In this document: one piece after another, positions 19,401 to 27,700 of the stretch
Layout: every line of letters begins with the position of its first letter
Numbering within the stretch: the first letter of the stretch is position 1
Source: Branchiostoma floridae
Taxonomy: Eukaryota; Chordata; Leptocardii; Amphioxiformes; Branchiostomatidae
NCBI RefSeq assembly: GCF_000003815.2
Contig: NC_049992.1
Location: forward strand, 11,696,953-11,728,681
Length of the DNA stretch: 31,729 nt
Direction of reading: 5' to 3'
Translations under genes and position numbers: made by a program
Notes under the pieces: model-generated
Database searches by the model: none
What the model saw: the letters and a program-made list of their open reading frames with translations, nothing else
Told to the model about the DNA's origin: nothing

Positions 19401-20920
19401 CGTATTGTGTTGAGAGAACTGAAGGACCCGGGGAGTTTCTTGCTGGTGTATCTGAATGAGTATAACCTGGCTACAGCAGCGTACATGATGCAGGCTGTCA
19501 CGCCCGGGAAGGGGAAGTCTTGGATCGAGGCCATCAGGAATGCACGCAAGAGCTACGAGACTCTTTGCCTCCGTACCAAGTGTGCACGTACAGACACTAT
19601 GACCTTGGTCACAAGCACCGAGGAGGAGAACGTGTACAACGTTGAGTCCGATTCGGACGAGTTTGATTTCCAGCTCATACCCGAGTCACCCCCGTCAAAG
19701 ACTAAAAGGAACAGCCTAACGCCCAATGCAGAAGTCACAAACCCAAGCGTGGTGGTAACGGGTACAGATGTAGATATCCCAGACTCGGACATGGCGGAGG
19801 CTGCAGTGTCACGCCCTCAGGATCTCATTCTGCCCATGGACACTCATCAAGAGCTCCCCTCAATACCGTCCCCAACCTCGCCAGTTCGCAGACGACCTCC
19901 TGTCTCCAAAAAGCCCAGCATTTCACCCAGGAGTGTTCCGAGTATCCAGGAGTGCGATGCACAGAATGAAGCCCAGATGATGTACCCGTCGGCAGAGAGT
20001 GGTGCAGAGATGAAACTACACCTGAGCGGGTCAGAAGTGTTGCCGAATGCACCACCAAACTTTACCAAGGAGCTGAGATCCGGTACGGACACTATAGGTA
20101 GGTCTGCCACGAGTGGGGGACGTAGATCGCTTCCTTCAGCACAGTTCTTCCCCGACGAAGCTACAAACCAAACTGTGGCTATGCAGTACAACATACAGCA
20201 AAGCGCTAACCATTCCGAACCATTCCGAACATACACCACCATCGGGGCAATACGGCAAGTGCAGGGGCGAAGCAGCTCTGTCCGATACACAGAGGAGGAG
20301 AAGGCAGATGTCCAAGTGGACGTGAGACGCAGTAGTAGCGACTCGAGAATGGACTCGCGAACCAGAATCAAGGACAAGAGCAAATCTACGTCTGATCTCA
20401 GCCATACATTAGAGAGTGCAGAGGAGGAAGAGTATGTGGACAATAATGCCAACATGCACTCAGACTCACACATGAAGGCTTCTCAAACAATGAGTGACTT
20501 GAAGGATGGGATTGCATCTGTACCTGCACCTGTGGCGCCGGCAAGAACCAGACGGAAACTGTCTCGAGAGGAGCTGGCACGCATCAGAAGATCTCTCATC
20601 ATGAGCACTACAGTCACAGCATCGTGAGTAACTGGATGTTTGCTTTTGAAATATCTTTTGTTAGGTAGATGCAGCTCTTGCCACACTGTTGGTTTTCTTT
20701 TCTTTACAAATGTTGTTGGCTAACTTTGAATGTTGTCACAAAAGTTTAAAATGGCCCTTAATTTGGTATGTATGGTAATTCTACTTTCAAGAGTTCCTCT
20801 TGAGTGTACAAGTCATTAGATTTTTTAGAACCATCTATGCATGAGGTTTGTATGCTGTTAGCTTCCTTTCCAACAAATATTAACAGCTTTGTTCTAATTA
20901 CTCTCCACAGGCAAGTTTGA
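1042..20920 (+). CDS. PLEKHG5: PLEKHG5 (Syx)-like Rho guanine-nucleotide exchange factor, 5'-incomplete, multi-exon
   Basis: Sixteen exons were placed by splice sites, phase and similarity to vertebrate PLEKHG5: 1042-1171, 11058-11133, 12034-12122, 12357-12493, 12682-12821, 13072-13287, 14647-14790, 16416-16532, 16958-17089, 17324-17374, 17531-17680, 17861-17971, 18377-18526, 18664-18813, 19188-20623, 20911-20920. They encode about 1,080 residues; human PLEKHG5 is of similar length. The order is Cys/His segment, RBD-like module, DH, PH, Ser-rich tail and a PDZ-ligand C-terminus. In vertebrates the protein activates RhoA at the cell cortex and junctions and has neuronal roles; that function is inferred here from orthology. 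All exons from B to P join in frame. Exon A ends in phase 1 while B needs phase 2, so at least one intervening exon is unplaced. Upstream exons may lie outside the window. Orthology is near certain and individual borders are good. Confidence 0.93.
3247..3322 (+). CDS. Candidate alternative first coding exon of PLEKHG5
   Basis: A GC- and CpG-richer island in AT-rich intron holds an ATG at 3247, 25 open codons and an excellent donor, AT|GTAAGT, at 3323. An in-frame TAG at 3187 lies upstream, as expected for a 5' UTR. It ends in phase 1, the same as exon A, so it could replace A as the donor partner of the next exon. The peptide has the cysteine motif WCEPCQSKIC. Vertebrate PLEKHG5 uses several alternative first exons. 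This is inferred from sequence only; no homologous exon was recognised. Confidence 0.4.
7403..7464. repeat. (TG)n(CG)n microsatellite
   Basis: About 25 TG dinucleotides run straight into five GC/CG dinucleotides, a pure alternating purine-pyrimidine tract of about 62 bp. It is intronic. Such tracts are length-polymorphic and favour left-handed DNA. Confidence 0.97.
7678..7777. other. Assembly gap (100 N)
   Basis: Exactly 100 consecutive N, a conventional placeholder for a gap of unknown length. Any reading frame through it is meaningless. It lies in the interval where a PLEKHG5 exon is missing. Confidence 0.99.
11058..11133 (+). CDS. PLEKHG5: PLEKHG5 exon B: basic KLSKKK segment
   Basis: The acceptor is TTTTTACAG before 11058 and the donor GTAAGT at 11134. 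It enters in phase 2 and ends in phase 0. It encodes a basic stretch, KDFKLSKKKTARRHHTD, that closely matches human KLSKKKARRRHTD just ahead of the RBD-like module. The reading frame stays open upstream of the acceptor back to 10756, which allows a candidate alternative start (see findings). Confidence 0.9.
12034..12122 (+). CDS. PLEKHG5: PLEKHG5 exon C: first half of RBD/ubiquitin-like module
   Basis: Flanked by TTTTGCAG and GTAAAC; phase 0 in, phase 2 out. It encodes DPSREFFTVKFDIADYETEI followed by VPAVKGKTLR, aligned without gaps to human [20 protein letters not shown] and IVPAMKKKSL. This opens the Ras-binding-like (ubiquitin-fold) domain characteristic of PLEKHG5. Confidence 0.94.
12357..12493 (+). 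CDS. PLEKHG5: PLEKHG5 exon D: second half of RBD/ubiquitin-like module
   Basis: The acceptor is TTTTTACAG before 12357. The split AG|G codon restores Arg. It encodes RRGLTIDHVNIYLDQSSTPL then HFETYPLGGHSLHVK, matching human [20 protein letters not shown]. The donor GTTGGG at 12494 is weaker than its neighbours but leaves phase 1, exactly what exon E needs. Confidence 0.93.
12682..12821 (+). CDS. PLEKHG5: PLEKHG5 exon E: linker
   Basis: The acceptor is ACTACAG before 12682 and the donor GTAAGT at 12822; phase 1 in, phase 0 out. It encodes a low-complexity Lys/Ser/Thr-rich linker ending SQSKEDPTGSRRSSG. It lies where human PLEKHG5 has a poorly conserved linker after the RBD-like module. The assignment rests on phase and position more than on sequence. 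Confidence 0.85.
13072..13287 (+). CDS. PLEKHG5: PLEKHG5 exon F: 72-codon symmetric linker exon with a GC donor
   Basis: The acceptor is CTTCACGCAG before 13072. The frame matches exon E (phase 0) and stays coding-like and GC-richer than its flanks up to AAG|GCAAGT at 13288, the consensus of the rare GC-AG intron class. It encodes AYRRAFPKAIPRRRTISTSS near the start, a basic patch with candidate basophilic-kinase sites, and PLYEGGNLTFVK at the end. I see no clear human counterpart. It is 216 nt and phase 0/0, so it can be skipped without breaking frame. Confidence 0.72.
13288..14646 (+). other. PLEKHG5 intron F-G (candidate GC-AG intron)
   Basis: Non-coding AT-rich DNA between exon F and exon G. 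It begins GCAAGT and ends TTACAG. I recognise no repeat or exon in it. Confidence 0.65.
14647..14790 (+). CDS. PLEKHG5: PLEKHG5 exon G: linker with RKNIMSILG motif
   Basis: Acceptor GTTATTACAG, donor GTAAGT at 14791, phase 0/0, 48 codons. It encodes SQRSRKNIMSILGSSQD and GRFSALFNPGAP, which parallel human RRKNMSEFLGEA and SRFSGFFSSGP in the region before the DH domain. Confidence 0.9.
14791..16415 (+). other. PLEKHG5 intron G-H
   Basis: 1.6-kb intron. It holds a candidate 19-nt microexon (15032-15050) and a 79-nt hairpin (15211-15289), both listed separately. The rest shows nothing recognisable. Confidence 0.8.
15211..15289 (+). ncRNA. 79-nt near-perfect hairpin, microRNA-precursor-like or short foldback element
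   Basis: Two 35-nt arms (15211-15245 and 15255-15289) pair without gaps around a 9-nt loop, with six non-Watson-Crick positions, one of which is a G-U pair on the + strand. The loop-proximal 11-12 bp (GAAAGGCTGCT) and outermost 9 bp (ATGAGTACA) are perfect. Size and architecture fit a metazoan pre-miRNA hosted in a sense-strand intron. A short MITE would look the same. No known miRNA seed is recognised. Confidence 0.35.
16416..16532 (+). CDS. PLEKHG5: PLEKHG5 exon H: conserved pre-DH segment
   Basis: Acceptor TTTCTCTAATCAG, donor GTAAGT at 16533, phase 0/0. It encodes EKSEHLAHKLSTYALYGLPK, which aligns without gaps to human [20 protein letters not shown], followed by an acidic stretch (DEDES). 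Confidence 0.94.
16958..17089 (+). CDS. PLEKHG5: PLEKHG5 exon I: start of DH domain (CR1)
   Basis: Phase 0/0, donor GTAAGG. It encodes QQEALWELVSTEVSYIKGIR, the DH CR1 helix, matching human [20 protein letters not shown]. CR1 contains the Glu and the T-E-x-x-Y segment that contact Rho switch I in Dbl-family GEFs. Confidence 0.96.
17324..17374 (+). CDS. PLEKHG5: PLEKHG5 exon J: 17-codon DH exon
   Basis: Acceptor CTTCCTCCTACAG, donor GTGAGA. It encodes LFMCCLINLQNEALLCE, almost identical to human LFLCCLLNLQESGLLCE. This is a short but secure coding exon. Confidence 0.95.
17531..17680 (+). CDS. PLEKHG5: PLEKHG5 exon K: DH domain
   Basis: Acceptor CCCATTTTCAG, donor GTAATG, phase 0/0. It encodes IDTEKLFSNIQEVEQCNSAF and a basic KARQRREPLKPSDM segment, aligned to human ERLFSNIPEIAQLHRRLW. 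Confidence 0.95.
17861..17971 (+). CDS. PLEKHG5: PLEKHG5 exon L: DH domain
   Basis: Acceptor CCTTTCCTGTAG, donor GTGAGT, phase 0/0. It encodes FQPYVKYCMEEEACVAYM and RDNDLFKQYVE, matching human FKPYIRYCMEEEGCMEYM and LLRDNDLFRAYI. Confidence 0.96.
18377..18526 (+). CDS. PLEKHG5: PLEKHG5 exon M: DH CR3 catalytic helix
   Basis: Acceptor TTTTTCCTGCAG, donor GTGAGG, phase 0/0. It carries LKLGDLLVKPMQRITKYTLL, the diagnostic Dbl-homology CR3 signature (LxDLLxKPxQRxxKYxLLL). CR3 packs against Rho switch II during nucleotide exchange. Confidence 0.97.
18664..18813 (+). CDS. PLEKHG5: PLEKHG5 exon N: C-terminal DH helix and DH-PH linker
   Basis: Acceptor TTTCTCCCACAG, donor GTATGA, phase 0/0. It encodes LRQRHEQQRLASIIARIESY then VEPGSDEVDRLLGQ, matching human [20 protein letters not shown] and the SSDEVDKLL that follows it. 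Confidence 0.95.
19188..20623 (+). CDS. PLEKHG5: PLEKHG5 exon O: PH domain and Ser-rich tail
   Basis: The acceptor is GTTGTTTCAG and the donor GTGAGT at 20624 (phase 2 out, 1,436 nt). The PH domain occupies about residues 18-122 of the exon product (YEGPMKLKDGKDSKVDVYGF, FLFTDMLLITK, DPGSFLLVYLNEY, the C-terminal helix SWIEAIRNARKSY). The remaining roughly 355 residues are Ser/Pro-rich and probably disordered. They contain RRRPPVSKKP (SH3-like), basophilic sites (RRSSSDS, KSKSTSDLS) and an acidic EEEEY patch. The conserved end RRKLSREELARIRRSLI matches human HRKLTLAQLYRIRTTLL. Confidence 0.96.
20911..20920 (+). CDS. PLEKHG5: PLEKHG5 exon P: last codons Gln-Val-stop, PDZ-ligand C-terminus
   Basis: Acceptor TACTCTCCACAG before 20911. 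The split codon TC|G restores Ser, followed by CAA GTT TGA, so the protein ends TASQV. Human PLEKHG5 ends TASEV, a class I PDZ ligand, and vertebrate Syx is reported to bind the PDZ proteins Mupp1/Patj and synectin. Only this splice choice reproduces the conserved terminus, which makes it convincing despite its length. The exon continues as 3' UTR. Confidence 0.88.
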
Positions 20921-22343
20921 AGTTCTGTTGCCTGTCCTCTTCATCAACATACCTGAAATGCAGCACTGCAGGGAGGACACACACATGTACCACACCATGA
21001 GGTGCCCAAACGCAGTTCAGACGTCATACATTCTTGGACAGAAGTGGCACTACAGGGGAATGCAGTACAAGGATAAGGCTTCCTGTTGAACTTACTGGTA
21101 GAATATTGCTACAAAATCGACAAATATACAGCACACTGTTTTTATTTCCACAGTTTTTTTTTTTTTTTATAAAAATGAATTGAAGGCATTATAGAGGTGA
21201 TACTAGCACCAAACCTAAGAGGGTCAACTTTGCTTTAGTCACTACATGTTTCTCTTGCAAGACTTAGACACACCTTAATGGGGTAGACACAGAAGATGCC
21301 GTGCAGAAACTTGTATGCTGTTTGGGTGTCTTATTTAGCTATTACAGTGTGACAGAACAAACATATTGTTAGTATTTTACTGAAGGAGTATCAACAAGAG
21401 CTAGTATAGATCCTGCTCGCTAACTTCTCTATCCTTACCGTGTTTTCCTGTTTTTAGTTGGTATATTATACATATTCTTATACTTTGAGATGAATTTATC
21501 CAAGTAATAATTGTTGCTTGAAGTGGCAGGAACCAGGTTTTTCTAACTATGGCTGGGTGTTCATTTTCCATTGTTGCAGTTAAAGAGGAAGGTCTCCACA
21601 AAACCTCTGTCCTATCTTGGTGATAGTCAACTGATGTTATCTGTTTTATAGTAGAATTTGCACGAAAGTCCATCTTTATGTCCAACAGTGGGCCTTAATG
21701 GCTTCTGTCTCGTCACTTCCAGAGAAGTTTTTGTGCTGATAGTGAAATATAGGACGTCTACATGTTGTCTTCCTTATTGTTAAATTTTGTGGTGCTACAA
21801 ATGTTTGTGTTCTGGATAGTAATTTTGAAATTAATTGTGTACGTCATCTGTTTCAGTGGTCAGCATGAAAGGAAGGTTAAAATACTAATGATGGAAAATA
21901 GCCACAATATCATAAGACACGCCAGGAAAATCAGATAAGCTTCTGAAAAGAAAAAAAGGTGTTCAGGACTTTTGAAAAGTTTCACTGCTGTAAATATGTG
22001 TATAAAGCATCTGTATAAAGTGGAGACTACGTAATATAATTTCAGGTGGCGGAAAACATATTACTCTGATTATATGACAAGTAATAACGATTTAATTTAT
22101 TAAAGTTTCATACAAGATGCGTTTTGGAACCAAGTGCAACTGGCTTTTAACAGATGAATATTGTACATTGTGATTTCCTTTGTTGTCTTGAATTGAAATT
22201 TGGTGTAGGTTTTGAGAAATGTTCATAAGAAAGTTTGAATAACAACATTGACTTTGCACAGTGTGGAATTTCTATTGTATTTTGAGCATTCATGACACTT
22301 TGTAGGAAGAATTAACTACTAAAATTCAAATCTCTGTATCATG

Positions 22344-22349
22344 AATAAA
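22344..22349 (+). promoter_or_regulatory. Candidate poly(A) signal AATAAA
   Basis: First canonical AATAAA after the PLEKHG5 stop, about 1.4 kb into the 3' UTR. Confidence 0.45.
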
Positions 22350-23167
22350 CACAGACATTGCGATTATTTCTGTGATTATATATCCAAACGTTAGGCTACT
22401 AGGCCTACATGAGTTTGTTAAGTATACAATGACCCAAATTCTCATTTTTTTACTGATAAAAAATTTTCATCTAAGCCAGGATTGAAACCTGTAATATTCA
22501 AATAGGAGGAATTAGTTAAGTCTACAGCCATGCTGGAGCTGTTTGTTTTGTATTATTTTTCTTTTGTCCACATTTATACTCAGAATGCCAGGAATGATGT
22601 ATTCTGTGCTATTTCTTCATCTAGGTGGTAAAGTCTTGTGCAGATATGGAAAGAACAAAACATGTACATATATTGTATAACTTTTATTACAAGGTCTGGG
22701 ACCATACATATTATATATATATTGTGTTGTCTGTTGCATTTTGTTTGGGAGTATGATATTATGAAAAGAGTACCTTATTTTATTCTTTCATTGTTACCTG
22801 TTTCCGTAAGTGTTAGCACTGTATTTTGTATGGTGTGGCATATCTGGGAGTTAAACATTAATTGCACTTGATGAATTCCAAGCAGAAATTTAAGTTTCTT
22901 CCATCAAGCCAATCAAGGTTTTCAAATCAACGATGACACAATGACTGTGAAGTTACTACTCTGGCAAGCAGTAAGGAAAGGTTTTGTGCTACAACTGTGG
23001 TTTAAGCTGTTGATTGGCCAGTGAAAATGGACTGCATCGAAGTCAGATATGACCAAATCCATTCCAACAGAAGACAAATGTGTATATATAGTTGTAATTC
23101 GAGGATTAAAACATGAATTGAAAGGAACGTGGAATACAAAATCGGCAATGCTGTAAGTTGAGAATTT

Positions 23168-23173
23168 AATAAA
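23168..23173 (+). promoter_or_regulatory. Candidate poly(A) signal AATAAA with GT/T-rich downstream element
   Basis: AATAAA followed within about 30-50 bp by GTGTG and a long T-rich tract (23210-23230), the usual layout of an efficient cleavage site. It would give a 3' UTR of about 2.3 kb. Confidence 0.5.
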
Positions 23174-23716
23174 AGTGTGGTTTAACAATTGGACACAGTG
23201 TGTTACGCTTTACTTCTGTTTTTTTTATTTATGACAGATGCTTAGGTACCATTACTTATTAAGGATCCAAGACCTGGTCATTTATAATAAGTTTGACATG
23301 AAAATTAGTATCGTTTATTATATGAAAAGCAATAGTGTTTGCAAGGGCTACTTGTCAAATATTCTGATTATTTCAGGCTGTTTTATTCACTATTAAATGT
23401 AATTGAATAATACATGTACATGTATACAAGCAGATTACTAGGGGTTTGCAGAAAATGGGCAAAGACTTCTTAAAAACAGTTCTTTTAAAGGGTTCTAGGG
23501 GTAACGACTGTCAAATAAAAGAGTGTATTGAGCAATTCTTATATTAACTTAACTCACACACAGACACCACTCTTGTTGATGTGTCATTTAGCGCCATGTC
23601 AATACAGACTTCATGATGCCAACACGACTAGTGTTCCTGTCCTTGGTGCTGAACGCCACATCAGCCAGCTTGTCCCGATCTCCTGTCCATCAAAACGGCA
23701 CAGGGCTGCAGGCGTA

Positions 23717-24061
23717 CTCTCCAAGCAGAGGTTGGTGGGGGAAATCGTGACCTTTTTCTTGTATGCCTTATTTTTACGACCACGCCTTTCCACGTAAAAT
23801 ACTGTAAATGCAGAAATATTCGCGGTGGATTTATGTTCGCGGTTTTCGCGTTGCCAATTCACCGTGAACTTAAAACCACCGCGAACATTTTCCCATGGCA
23901 TTAAGAGACTACAGTGCATGGTGCTACCGCGAACTTAAAACCACCGCGAAAGTCCTTTTTCCCGCTACCGCGAAATTAAATCCCCGCGAACTTAAGTGCA
24001 TTTACAGTACGGTATATAAGGAAAAGGTCATTTTTTCCCCCACCAACCTCTGCTTGGAGAG
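23717..24061. mobile_element. Inverted-repeat (MITE-like) element with 51-bp arms, interrupted by another MITE
   Basis: The arms at 23717-23767 and 24011-24061 are reverse complements with few mismatches (outer end CTCTCCAAGCAGAGGTTGGT). Nearly all the sequence between them is a second inverted-repeat element. No transposase is present, so this is non-autonomous. A target-site duplication could not be identified at the outer ends. Confidence 0.75.
23800..24009. mobile_element. 210-bp MITE-like element with TCGCGG/CCGCGA-rich body and TA ends
   Basis: Terminal inverted repeats TACTGTAAATGCA (23800-23812) and its complement (23997-24009). TA at each outer end is consistent with a TA target duplication as in Tc1/mariner- or PIF-like families. 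The body repeats TTCGCGG and ACCGCGAACTTAAA. Similar CG-rich repeats are, to my recollection, common in marine invertebrate genomes; not verified. Confidence 0.8.
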
Positions 24062-24452
24062 CACGACTGCTATGGTAACGACATGACGCACGGGTGTCTG
24101 GAATGTCTGCAGACGTGCAGGAACAAGTTGCATTCAGATTACTTGTTCTTTGTAGTCGGTACGTTTTGAAAGTCTGACATGCAAGAAAACATTGCATTCA
24201 GGTTACTAGTTCTTTTATAGTCATGTGTTTTGACAGTCTCACTTTAAAGTCCACCTCCCTAAGGTAGATTACTTTTCTGGAAAAAGTAATTCGCTCGTGC
24301 AAACAAACAAAATGTCATTTGATCAAAATGTCATACTCTTTTTGTTCTATTCAGACTAATCACGACATGTTTTTTTCTAACATTCACTCATACATTTTGT
24401 ATTTAAGTGATAAACTTCGCTCCCACCACTTGCTAGTGCAGTGGCAGCAGAA
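24062..24452 (+). other. Upstream region of the intelectin gene
   Basis: About 390 bp between the nested MITEs and the intelectin start codon. No clear TATA box is seen in a convincing position. Transcription-start and 5' UTR borders cannot be placed. Confidence 0.5.
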
Positions 24453-24723
24453 ATGTATGAGCAAGTCCAGCCTGTCTGTACCCCTTCCGCGGGGTCCGGC
24501 AACGGACAAACCAGCGGACAGCCGTCCCAGGCTCCTCTTACTAGCCTTGGGCGCGGTGCGAACGGGAGTTCCCGTCATGGAAACAACGCTAGAGTTAAGT
24601 TCCATCAAGAAGGACTGAGGGCGTGCTCAGATACGTGTGAGGAAGACACGTACGAGGAAGCCGAATCAGTGAAGCCACCGGGTCTCCCGCCAAAGTCACA
24701 CACTGGTGACCTGTCGTCTGAAG
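24453..24723 (+). CDS. Intelectin-like exon 1: cytoplasmic tail
   Basis: ATG in good context (GCAGAAATGT); donor GTAGAC at 24724, phase 1 out. It encodes 90 residues, Ser/Gly/Gln-rich. Two similar tyrosine motifs, MYEQVQPV at the N-terminus and TYEEAESV near residues 71-78, are followed by the proline patch KPPGLPPKS. No signal peptide. The exon is GC-richer than its flanks. Confidence 0.8.
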
Positions 24724-27700
24724 GTAGACTGCGTTTCTGTAGCTTGCTTGCTTTCTCAAATACAGCATGGAATTTGGTAGAAAGTTTTCTTAATTTTTGC
24801 AGAGGATTATACGTATGTCATGAAATACACACCTAAACGGCTTTCCATTGTAAAACAGTATCTCTTCATACATTACGCTCGATCGGGCTCGAGGGTAAAA
24901 ACTGACCCATTTTTTGTAAACTTCTTTAATTCACTTTTCGAGACATTGTGTACGTGCAACGCATTTATCATAACCCGCATCAAACACTAGTCACTAACAG
25001 TGCTGGCCGGCGCGGATACACTCCTCTGGCCGACTTACTCCTCTATTTGTTCCATTTTTACGGTTTTCCAGCGACCCGGAGTCTGGTAGAGACTAATCAA
25101 ACACCATTTCCTCCACAGACGCAGAGCGTCGTGGTGCTGGTACTTTCCTCCGCGCCCACCGCTGCTGCTGCATGGCTGGAACCCTTGCGGTGGTGGTCAC
25201 ACAGGTCACAGTGGGACTTATCCTCATGGTGCTCATCAACGGCCAGCTACACAAGCATGCTGGGGTAAAACCTGTTTTGTATTAAAACACTTCACACGTG
25301 CGTTTATATCCAGGTACGTTTGAGGTCCGTATGGAAGTTTTAGCCTCTATCAGGCTCCCCAGGACGCCGGAAAAATAATAGAAGTAGGACAAATATAGCC
25401 AGATAACATGCCATTGGAGGTAGCTGGTTGCAAACCACACGCAAACCACACGCATCGGATAGCTAACTCCACTGGCATGTTGTTTCTCCAATTTCTACTA
25501 TTTTTCTAGCGACCTGCGGAGCCTGGTAGAGACTAAGACTTCCATACGGACCTCACGAACGGACTTGAATATGTACGCATGTGTGAACCCGGCTTAAGGT
25601 CTACGTCACATTTCCAATACGGGGCCCGGCAGGGCAGCCTTCGGGAACGAAAAGTATGATATAAAAGACACTTAACTACACACGACGTAAAGAGAATAGT
25701 CATGGGCATTATCTAATTCATATATTTGTGTACATTTTTCGTAACGTTATACATTTGTATTTTTCGTTTCCACAAACGGCCGGCCGCGCGGGGCGGGCGT
25801 GACGTTAGCCTTAGCAAGCGTCGTTTCTTTTGCGAAATGGTGACATAATAATTTCTCTCCAAAGAATGATTGTCCTTTCGCGTTAACGTAGTGTACGTTA
25901 CAGTATCTTTTGCACTGCTCATGATATGCTCATTGCCATCCATGTTGTGTATTATAAATTGTCCCGACAAGAGGTTTTTGTCCAGCGTTAACAGAGACTT
26001 AACATCTAAAACATCGAAACATCTAACAGCGAATAGCCTGTGGATGTCACGCATTGTGTGAAATGGAACTCAACACAGCGTATTTCTTTCCCTTTTTTAA
26101 ATCATGCACAGAAACGCTGTAAATTGTCTGCTCTCTTTTGACCAATTTGAATTGCAGACTACATTGGCCACAAATTCGTCTTTAAAGTGGACTGCACTAG
26201 AAGAAGACTCAAGTGAGCGACGATATGTCGTCACTACATGTACTTATAAGGAACATGGCGTTTTTCACAAATTGAATGACATTCGGTAGCGTACACGTAC
26301 ATGTACACTCTGTGTATCTTTGAGCATATCTTTCCATGTAACATAAGTAAATCTTACACGATAGCTCGTATTGTCTAAGAATGGACCCCTGATTTTTACC
26401 TGACTGATATATTCTGAAGGATTTTGCAACGTGCTATATGCCTTTTTCTTATTTTTGTCCCCTTTTACCCACTGCCAATGTTCTTTTGGAGTACCACTAC
26501 CAGACTAATTATGAAATGAGTACGGGGTTAGGGCATGTGGCGTGGTTATATACTAGTATTACGTTATAACTAACAATATTCTATAAGTAAAAATATTCTA
26601 AGGAGGGTAACTGAACAAGGGAACAACAAATTTAAATAATATTTGGTAATTAGGTAGCTTAGACAGAGGTGTACATCGTTAAGTGCAACTTATGCAAACT
26701 GGCAATTAATTTGCATATTAAATGAAGAATATCTATATTTTCGATAAGCGGCAGTTTCGTTGACAAGCATAGAATTTCCGACTTTATGTTCCCTCCAAAA
26801 GCTTGTTATGGCTCCTTGTCAGGATCACGTAGACACCTTTTGTACCCTGATCTGGTCAGTATTGCCTGTTCTGTCGATTTTTTTCCGTGACCATGTCTTA
26901 TGTCTCATTTTGGCGCGTCACACATAACGTGCAACTTGGGGGTCATGACATCGACGTTGAGGGTAGGATTCGTACCCGTGTTCTTGTAACATGGAAGAAT
27001 ATGTTAACTTTGAACTCTAGATACGGCAATGTAACAGTAAATTATGTATTTAATCATTTCTATTTTCATCTTTCAGGATTGTCCAACTACTGTGTAGTCA
27101 CTGCTTTTCAGTGAAGTTTAGAAGTGTGCATTTTGTAACCATGTGATATTCATGAACTTATTTAGGAGGGGATGAACATTCACAATGACACCGATAAGCT
27201 GCTGGCTCAGATTGCACATCTACAGGAGACCATAGGGTGGCAGCAGGTAAGCTATAATCTCCGGGCAGATTCATCGGCGGTGGCATTAGATAGCAAAAGC
27301 TGCCAAGGATCATCGCCGGTCAAGGAGTGTCCATAAGCAAAGCAACCTTCAGTTGCCAGTTTATCTTATGTCAACCATAAGATCTGCTTGGAGATTAGGT
27401 AAGCTACAAAGGGTCAACGAATACCTTGTGCACAGGGCTGATGGAAAGGCCTCAAGTTGACAGGCAATCCACGCAGAGATCAGAGACGGTAGACCCTCTT
27501 CTTTTCCGCACTGTTTGCGAGTAGGTTAGTTAGAAAAACACACAGACAGACACACGGCCAGACACATCTCAATCAATACTTTACCCCCTAATTAGGACCC
27601 GTTCATGATGCAAAAAATGAAACGGTTCTATCGGTTAGGCCTGAAAATCCGACAGCAAACGACAGGAAACGGTTTGCATTTTGCGTTCACGATGCAAACT

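Larger units (their letters stand above)
20921..23190 (+). other. PLEKHG5 3' UTR and downstream flank
   Basis: AT-rich DNA after the exon P stop, with a T-run near 21150 and no splice-consistent coding exon. Candidate cleavage signals are ATTAAA at 22099, AATAAA at 22344 and AATAAA at 23168. Which is used cannot be told from sequence. Confidence 0.65.

Noticed and set aside
20207-20230. Tandem CATTCCGAAC decamer in PLEKHG5 exon O
   Set aside because: A two-copy micro-duplication that keeps the overall frame; no evidence of function.
19825-20473. Minus-strand frames of up to 208 codons within 19.8-20.5 kb
   Set aside because: Antisense shadows of PLEKHG5 exon O, whose GC-richer coding sequence suppresses stops on the other strand.
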